Below are positions 56,694-64,000 of a stretch of 64,000 nucleotides of DNA, in pieces. Both the position numbers and the translations under genes were made by a program. The notes under the pieces are model-generated. The model was not told where the DNA came from. It was given only the letters and a program-made list of their open reading frames with translations, and did not search any database. Source of the stretch: Corticium candelabrum (lineage: Eukaryota; Porifera; Homoscleromorpha; Homosclerophorida; Plakinidae); NCBI RefSeq assembly GCF_963422355.1, contig NC_085086.1, positions 2,759,917 to 2,823,916 of the forward strand, in the 5' to 3' direction. Positions within the stretch are counted from its first letter, which is position 1. The number at the start of each line of letters is the position of its first letter.

Positions 56694-57972
56694 ATGTCTG
56701 TGTGTGTATGTGTGTGTTTATTTGTTTGTTTGATTGTTTGTGTGTTTATTTTGTGTGGCTGTGTGTGAATGTGTCTTCTATTAGAGGTCACGGAACGTAT
56801 GTCGAAGGTGAAACAATCAAAGCTGCAGTGGCAGGAGTAGTGTGGAGCGAGTTAACAAACTCATTTGTGTGAGACCTGTTCGCTCAAGGTACATCTGACT
56901 TGACAACAGCATTAGTAGTGCAAACAGTATAATACAATTGATATGGTCAGATATGGTGGAGAGATTGGAGATGTTGTCGTTGGAAGAATCATTGAAGTAA
57001 ACCAGTAGACGATCAAATATTATGGAATTTGTTATTTGAATGTTGCAATGGAAGGTTGGTCAGAAGAGATGGAAAGTTGACACTTTCTCTCGACTTGATT
57101 CTGTTCTTATGCTTTCATCTGTCAATCTCCCAGGAGGGATTTTGGTATGTGCAATGGATCACAACAAATTGTCAATGTAGACAAACAGCAATCGACGTGT
57201 CAAGTAATTGCATTGCTGTTTGGCTTAGCGTCGACGATCAGCAGAAGACGAGTTAATGATGAGAAGTTATTTCAAAGAAGGCGACCTTATCTCTGTTCGT
57301 GTCTGGTCAGAATGTATTCCCTTTTTCTAATTATCTGTTTATTATGAAATTGTAGGCTGAAGTGCAGTCGGTTTTCTCTGATGGTTCGTTGTCTCTGCAC
57401 ACACGAAGCATGAAATATGGCAAAGTAGGGATACATGCTATTTGTCGATAATGTATCTTGATTGATGCTTGTATAGTTGAGACAAGGTTGTTTGGTGGCT
57501 GTTCCACCTTTTCTTGTCAAGAGACGCAAAACTCATTTTCACAACTTACCTTGTGGTGCATCTCTCATCTTGGGAAACAATGGCTACATATGGATTGGAG
57601 CGCTTGCTACAGAAGGTCATGATGATGGTGATATCAGCAACTCAGAAACAATGGAAACAGACATGGTTTGTTAGCAGATTTTGTTACATTTGGAGTTGTT
57701 ATTGTATGCAGAATGTTAGGTGGCGAATAATGATGTTAATCATGAGGTGATTGCTCGACTACGAAACTGTGTTCTAGCTCTGACAGATCAGAAACTGCCA
57801 CTTTATGACACAAGCATCTTGTATGCATATGATGCATCTGCAGGGCACCCAGTAATGCTGACATCCCTGGTTGATTGTATGACAGAAGATGTCATGATTA
57901 TGTGATTAGGTGAAAGATCTTCTGAAGCCTGAAATTATTGAGGAGATAACAAGTCATGTCAGACAACTTTGA
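56379..57972 (+). CDS. EXOSC2: Exosome complex component RRP4, with a 2-bp frame disruption
   Basis: Cap subunit of the RNA exosome, which degrades and trims RNA in nucleus and cytoplasm. Nine exons: 56379-56506, 56785-56888, 56951-56996, 57055-57144, 57229-57294, 57356-57424, 57477-57665, 57720-57851, 57910-57972. Recognisable blocks are TPGEMITSDTGFMRGHGTYV, GEIGDVVVGRI, KRWKVDTFSRLDSVLMLSSV, AEDEL, EVQSVFSDGSLSLHTRSMKY, LVKRRKTHFHNLPCGASLIL (S1-KH) and LYDTSILYAYDAS. In exon 2 an extra TG at 56843-56844 (within GTAGTGTGGAG) breaks the frame and would end the protein soon after. Without it the exon phases agree throughout and the length is 294 residues, against 293 in human. The rest is intact, so sequencing error or a recent slippage allele is likelier than an old pseudogene. 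Confidence 0.92.
56607..56692. repeat. (TG)n microsatellite in EXOSC2 intron 1
   Basis: About 84 bp of TG, then TG/TTTG-rich text up to the exon-2 acceptor at 56784. The open frames here are repeat-derived. Confidence 0.96.
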
Positions 57973-58123
57973 ACAACTAAGTATAATGTAAGAGTAAATA
58001 GTAATCGATGTGTGTGTTGTAAATTTTAACTAAGGAGAAGACGTGGCAGAAGTCGTAAGTGGGTGAAGTTGTTTTGTCTTCCATTTTACTTTATGTAATC
58101 TTGAACATTTAGACATCACAAAC

Positions 58124-58129
58124 AATAAA
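58124..58129 (+). promoter_or_regulatory. EXOSC2: Polyadenylation signal of EXOSC2
   Basis: AATAAA 152 bp after the stop codon. Confidence 0.65.
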
Positions 58130-58202
58130 CTACTGTGTTGTAGTGATAGTAGGCTGCACGATTACAATTTAAACCTTTGTCTGCTTTAATAATTAGAATC
58201 AC

Positions 58203-58826
<624 letters not shown>

Positions 58827-59350
58827 TGGAGTGAGTGGTCGACACGACCAAACTCATTTATGGCTCTGCTTGTGTCTTCAAAGACCAATGCGTGCTGTGC
58901 AGGAGCGTCCACAAACATCGCATTAGAGATCGTCTTTCGTTCCTGCCTTTTTGGTTGGAGTGTTTTCAAACGCTGGTTTCCCTAAGCAAGAAACGTACAC
59001 ACAGTTGCTTCTCACGACTCCGGAGTATATCTGCTGTTTGACTACAGATAGCAGCTATGGGCTGCGACGTGACATCAGTTCTATGTATAACTAATTATTG
59101 GGGTTACGGGATACTTCGGTTTCAACCTTCACATGCCCGTGCTCCTGCGAGTACCTGGCCTGGCTTCAGGAGATTGCATAAGATAGCAATTTTATAATAT
59201 TGCAAAATTATTTATCTTTAGCTAGCTGTCGTGTATTAACTAATTAATCATTTTAGTTTTTGCCTCAGGTTTCCAATTATTAGATTTATGATCATATTCC
59301 GTGTCATAAACAGAATTACGCACGCACATGCACATATACATAGCTTTCCA

Positions 59351-60166
59351 TAGCCTCGACACTAGGCCTCCTTTTGCTTTGGTGGTCCGACCGCGCGAGG
59401 ATAGCAACGGTACTGTATCACGTGATGTTCTCTCCGAAAAGCAACTCATTATGTCACGTGACAAGCTAGCTTGTCACCTGATCTATTTTGCAAATGATGA
59501 TTGGTCGACTGTAAATCACATTTGAGTTACTTCCTGATTATTTCCTCTGAGACATGCGGATCAGTAAACAATCGCCCACCTCATAGGTGTCATTTAGTGT
59601 GCGACAACAGCTTGTGTACCGACCCAAGAATATTGTTTATACGCGTTTGTAAGTTGCAAACAGTTGCAGTATTCTTTCTACATCGCAACGAGTGAAGGTA
59701 TCACTTTAGTCGTGCAGCGATTGCTTCTGGAGTAGCTTCAAGCTGACATCAGCCACGTAGAAATTTCACGCGTAGTCGCAATGGCTTTCGATCGATTCCT
59801 TGACATGGCCGTACAGTCTTTGCGCTCGTTTCTTTGCGCTAACTAGACAGTAAGCAGCATCGAAAGGCCAGCATGCATAGTTACTGACTGTATTTCGCGC
59901 CTTTCCGTTCCAACACCGTTGGTATGTCGGTATACCTGCTGTAAACCAAAACACACCTGATCTCTTTTTGCAAGTCTTTAGCAATATGAAACAAACCGAC
60001 AAAGGGTGAGGTTTTCTAATGACATAATTAGTTGAGTTGTCACGTGACATAATGTGTTACTAGGCCTCCCTTTGCTTTTCGGAGAGAACATCACGTGATA
60101 CAGTCCCGTTGCTATCCTCGCGCGGTCGGACCACCGAAAGCAAAGGGAGGCCTAGTGTCGAGGCTA
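59351..60166. mobile_element. Inverted-repeat element with ~115-bp arms
   Basis: The left arm (59351-59464) starts TAGCCTCGACACTAGGCCTC and is mirrored by the right arm (60037-60166) at high identity. The right arm carries an extra inverted GCAAAGGGAGGCCTAGT piece. About 570 bp lie between the arms without a recognisable gene. It ends exactly where the next MITE's TAA flank begins. Confidence 0.85.
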
Positions 60167-60167
60167 A

Positions 60168-60713
60168 GGCTGTGTCTCCACTTGTTGCCCTTTAAACATG
60201 TTTATCATTAAACATGTTTAAACTCTAAACATGTTTAGTAGACAGCGTCTCCACTTGTCCATTTATTCCGGGCTATTAAAAGAATTATCCGGGACTTTGT
60301 TGTACCGCGCGAATTCGTTTCTTGTGCACCAGACAGTCGGAGATCGTCTTCTTGTCGTCTGAAGAACAATCACAGACACAAGTCTCTGTCTTCGCCAAAA
60401 TGGCTCTCTCCTGACACTGCATCAGTCTAGGCACTCTCTGACAGTGCCTAGTTTTGTCTTCTTCCAATAATCTCCAAAGAAAGAGAAAGAACAGCGTGAA
60501 AGAACTAACATCCACCGTTTTGGAACGCGCGTTTATATCACGTGACTGTTAAACCTAAACCACTTTCGTTAAACTACCTCTGAAACATGTTTAGCAAAAG
60601 CTGTTTAGGTTTAGAGTTAAACAGGTTTAACGCCAGTGGAGACGCATTATTCTTAAACATGTTTAGACTTAAACAGGTTGTAAACATGTTTAAGCCCTAG
60701 TGGAGACGCGCCC
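60168..60713. mobile_element. MITE rich in AAACATGTTT palindromes, Harbinger-like
   Basis: The left tip GGCTGTGTCTCCACT and the reversed right tip GGGCGCGTCTCCACT are inverted repeats, flanked by TAA on both sides (60165-60167, 60714-60716). A 3-bp TAA duplication is typical of PIF/Harbinger. Both ends contain several TAAACATGTTTA palindromes. 546 bp, no transposase. Confidence 0.75.
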
Positions 60714-60716
60714 TAA

Positions 60717-61160
60717 GCTTTCCATATGTCCCTGTGAATTTCAATAACAACCACGTCTACAGTCTACACTTTAGCGTACGTTACTCCGGATGTGTCTTTC
60801 GCTGCTTCTGCGCTTCTATTCGTCATTAACGGTAGGTGTAATTGTTAGGGGCATGCTAGTACTCAATTTTCTACAGTGCATGGACACGTTCGTTTGCGTG
60901 CTTCACTAAACGGAGTGCGCGCTAGATTCTAGCTAGATGTTTTGGTCTCTCGCACTATCCAGGCTCTGATGTTAGATAATGACGTGTTGTTGATTACTAG
61001 GTATAGCTAAACCATGCTTTTCAATTGTGGACTGCTTCTAGCCAATGTATAGCGGTTCTTTTTGTTTCATTGTTTGCATATCCCGTATGTGGTTAGAACA
61101 GAGTTGTATGCGGTGATATCCTGTGTTTGCGTTTGTGGACTCATACTAGAGAGAAATCAC
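60717..61160. other. Region upstream of the zinc-finger array
   Basis: No exon could be defined. A 60-codon open frame at 61062-61244 has no recognisable content. Confidence 0.35.
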
Positions 61161-61164
61161 ATTT

Positions 61165-62130
61165 ATGCATCAGTGTGGAAAACACTCTTCTTTGTCAAAT
61201 CCGAATGCACAGATGTTATTACACACTGCAGAAAATCGTTATGAATGCAGTGAGTGTGGAAAAAAGTTTAATCAAGCTTGGAATCTAAAAGTTCATATGA
61301 GGATGCACACAGGAGAAAATCCATTTGAATGCAATGAGTGTGGAAAGAAATTTACTAATTCTAGTGGTCTAAGAGTTCATATGAGAATGCATACAGGAGA
61401 AAGACCATATGAATGCAATGAATGTGGAAAGCAGTTTGTTCACTCTGGTAATCTACAAATTCATATCAGAACGCACACAGGAGAAACACTATATGAATGC
61501 AGGGAGTGTGGAAAGAAATTTACTCAATCTGGTAATCTACAATTTCATATGAGAATGCACACAGGAGAAAGGCCATATGAATGCAGACTGTGGAAATAAA
61601 TTTACCCAATTTCGTGATTTAAAAGTTCATATGAGAATGCACACAGGAGAAAAGCCGTACCAATGCAGTGAGTGTGGAAAGATGTTTACTCAAGCTAGTC
61701 ATCTGAAAGTTCATATGAGAATGCGCACAGGAGAAAGGCCATATGAATGTAATGAGTGTGGGAAAAGTTTACTCAAATTAATAATCTAGAAGATCATAAG
61801 CGATTGCACGCAGGAGAAAGACCATATCAATGCAAGGAGTGTGGAAAGCAGTTTGCTCGATCTGGTACTCTAAAAGTTCATACGAGAATGCACACAAGAG
61901 AAAAGCCATATGAATGTAGTGAATGTGAAAAGAAGTTTACTCGGTCTGGTGTTCTAAAAGTTCATATGAGAATGCACACAGGGGAGAAGCTATATCATAG
62001 TTCTCAAAAAGAAGAGAAATACCATTGTGAACATAGTGGGACACCCGAAAGTTCATACTCCGGACGAAAGGATTGCTCAAGAGTGTATAGATATGATATC
62101 ATCGTCAAGCAAGTCTCAAACCAACTCTAA
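61165..62130 (+). pseudogene. C2H2 zinc-finger array, nine fingers, two frame breaks
   Basis: KRAB-less Krueppel-type array with HTGE(R/K)PYEC linkers, presumably DNA binding. Fingers 1-4 are in frame from 61243 to about 61570 (YECSECGKKFNQAWNL, FECNECGKKFTNSSGL and so on). In finger 5 two bases are missing from the expected GAGTGT (near 61586), shifting the frame. In finger 7 one base is missing from the AAAAGTTT run (near 61762), which restores the original frame for fingers 8-9. Finger 6 also has R in place of its last His (RMR). The two losses total 3 bp. Either this is a decaying gene or the assembly contains two errors. A degenerate half-finger (CGKHSS..HTAENR) precedes finger 1. Confidence 0.75.
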
Positions 62131-62848
62131 TAGTACTCATTTATCTGCTCAAACTTCTCTAAGTAATGTGTTTTATATCAGTTTACTCAACATTTTATGT
62201 TATTTTTTGTTAGTGTTTAGTGATAGAAGCTTATTCACATTTCTATCCATTTCTGCCAACGGTGTTTGCAGTTTATCTGTTGTTTTCTCTATGTTCCACC
62301 ATCCCAATATAGCTGTGACATATGGTGTGGCTGTGTCCACGGGTAGTGACATGTTGGTGATGGAGAAAGTTGTAACGTCTTTGTCTGATGTTCTTAATGA
62401 CTCAGTCATGAATAATGAGATGAATGTACACGAACGAGTTGATATTTCTTATGGCATTGTTTGTGCAGTTGACTATTTGCATCATCAAGTGGGAATCATT
62501 CACGGCTACATCAGCCCTACCACTGTATTTATCACATCTCGACTGACCGCCAAACTGTTAGATCCAGCAGCATCTTATCTCTTGCATGATAAGATATGTC
62601 AACGTGCAGAGTCATATGATGATGATCTGCATCAACTGATCTGTCTCCTTATCAAATTATACGACTCATATCCACAATTTTCATCTGTTAGTCGTCGTTT
62701 ATGCGAAATGATCAGTCGTGATAAGATTAATAAGTCAAGTGATAAAGTGGTGTCTACGAGGGAGCTCCTTGAGTTAATTAATGAATTAAAGCACGATGAG
62801 GAATACAGTTGCAGCTCACGCAGACGTGAACTATCGATAGTTAATTGA
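62027..62848 (+). CDS. Pseudokinase-like protein or C-terminal exon
   Basis: 273 codons open from 62027; the last ~170 residues resemble the C-lobe of a protein kinase. MFHHPNIAVTYGV fits the helix-C/strand-4 region, LVMEKVVTSLSDVL the hinge, and GIVCAVDYLHHQ the helix before the catalytic loop. The catalytic loop reads IIHGYISPTTVFI, so the HRD aspartate is Y161 and the following lysine is Ser. DFG is replaced by DPA (D179). These changes predict no phosphotransfer. The glycine loop and the VAIK lysine are not visible; they may be in an upstream exon, or lost. The first ~70 codons overlap the end of the zinc-finger frame in another frame and may be intronic or non-coding. Confidence 0.55.
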   Translation: MNIVGHPKVHTPDERIAQECIDMISSSSKSQTNSNSTHLSAQTSLSNVFYISLLNILCYFLLVFSDRSLFTFLSISANGVCSLSVVFSMFHHPNIAVTYGVAVSTGSDMLVMEKVVTSLSDVLNDSVMNNEMNVHERVDISYGIVCAVDYLHHQVGIIHGYISPTTVFITSRLTAKLLDPAASYLLHDKICQRAESYDDDLHQLICLLIKLYDSYPQFSSVSRRLCEMISRDKINKSSDKVVSTRELLELINELKHDEEYSCSSRRRELSIVN

Positions 62849-64000
62849 AATTGAGTTCGTTATCTGATTAGATATGAATGTTGACAAGTTGTGTTTGTAG
62901 ACAATGTTTGCATGTAATATACAAAACATGTAATATACAAAATGTACACCTGCCGGATATTGATACAATATATTTGATGTTCCTGCTTTACTGCGTTGTT
63001 GCTGCATAGCGCAAGAAGGCATGCATGTTATTGCAGACACAATCGTTTCTGCTTTAACTCTTCCGTTCTACCTTTATTTGTCGACGCCATACATTCTATT
63101 CACACATCATTCCCTAGCCCTATTATGCACATACCTGCACATTTCCTCGGTACATATAACACAACGCTATAACTATAGATTAGGTTTAATAAGCTGATAT
63201 AAATAAATTATTATTTTAAGCATAATTTTTGCTTACCTTTTTAAATTAATGTTGTTTTCACGATTGACCGCGATCATCAATGCATAATAATAGTTCAAGA
63301 AATAATTAAGACTTAGCACGTATCATCTCTGCACAGAAAGTTTCTCGGGTTATGCAAGCCTATGTCAACAGTTTATCAAGTATTCACTATAGTCTATCAA
63401 TTTTGTTAGTCATATGATTATACTATGGTATATAGAACGAGAGAAGTTTTTGCTGCTTGTGAAACTATTTGCATAGTCTTAATTAAGTTAATTATAAATA
63501 GCGTTATGATTTATTAGACGTGACGGTCAGTATAGCAATTGACTCATTCGATTTTTGGATTGTAATAATCATGTTTTTAATTTAGTTACTTTTACTTTCA
63601 TTTAAGTTTGATAATTTCTAATTAATAAATAAAAAGCTATCTAAAATCAACTTACTTTAAAATTACATAATTTAAAATTTAATTATTTTTAAACGTATAT
63701 CTTAAATCTAAATTTTGTTTCCATTTTCAAATTTTAGAATTTAAATTTTATGGATGTGTGCGCTACGCACCGTGCTTATATAAATCATCAATGCATAATA
63801 ATAGTTCAAGAAATAATTAAGACTTAGCACGTATCATCTCTGCACAGAAAGTTTCTCGGGTTATGCAAGCCTATGTCAACAGTTTATCAAGTATTCACTA
63901 TAGTCTATCAATTTTGTTAGTCATATGATTATACTATGGTATATAGAACGAGAGAAGTTTTTGCAAATTTAAATCTAAATTTGTCAAAATTGCTTATTTT
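62849..64000. other. AT-rich end region
   Basis: No gene recognised. Very AT-rich between 63480 and 63780. It contains the direct repeat described separately. Confidence 0.5.
63273..63964. repeat. 178-bp direct repeat
   Basis: CATCAATGCATAATAATAG through GAGAGAAGTTTTTGC occurs at about 63273-63450 and 63786-63964 with no difference that I could see, about 513 bp apart. Confidence 0.9.

Overview
This window is nuclear DNA from an animal. Introns are GT-AG, genes are widely spaced, transposons of several eukaryotic classes are present, and the conserved genes are metazoan: POMT1 O-mannosyltransferase, exosome subunit RRP4/EXOSC2, C2H2 zinc fingers, and a kelch protein fused to a nucleoside-phosphorylase-like domain. 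The repeat content and the style of the LINE tails suggest a non-bilaterian marine invertebrate, possibly a sponge. That placement is inference and could be wrong. Nothing looks bacterial, and I found no CRISPR array, rRNA or tRNA.

Layout. 1-19 kb is a direct segmental duplication whose copies are offset by about 12.2 kb. Each copy carries a single-exon MFS transporter (4009-5469 and 16201-17631). The space between them is filled with mobile DNA: a broken Tc1-like transposase, GACA/GTCT and TG microsatellites, LINE tails, an apparently intact hAT element nested in one of those tails, a CpG-dense block with a GTCT array, foldback repeats and MITEs. 19.5-22 kb holds an intronless POMT1 on the minus strand. 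It is head-to-head, 89 bp between start codons, with an 11-exon plus-strand gene (22014-43873) whose exons I joined by splice sites and phase into a 382-residue protein. The large introns of that gene hold pogo/Tigger-like and hAT-like repeats.

46-48.8 kb is a five-exon gene for an 835-residue protein: nucleoside-phosphorylase-like fold, coiled coil, kelch repeats. 51.7-52.6 kb encodes a secreted, probably GPI-anchored cysteine-rich protein made of two related domains. 56.4-58 kb is EXOSC2 in nine exons, with one 2-bp disruption in exon 2. 61.2-62.1 kb is a nine-finger C2H2 array with two frame breaks, followed at once by a pseudokinase-like reading frame. The rest is microsatellite, MITE and unassigned DNA.

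The genes do not form a pathway. POMT1 (ER O-mannosylation), EXOSC2 (RNA decay), the MFS pair (membrane transport) and the phosphorylase-kelch protein (possibly innate sensing) are independent neighbours. The most unusual item is the phosphorylase-coiled-coil-kelch fusion. The best evolutionary material is the duplicated MFS block, where each copy serves as an empty-site control for insertions in the other. All readings were made by eye without database searches.
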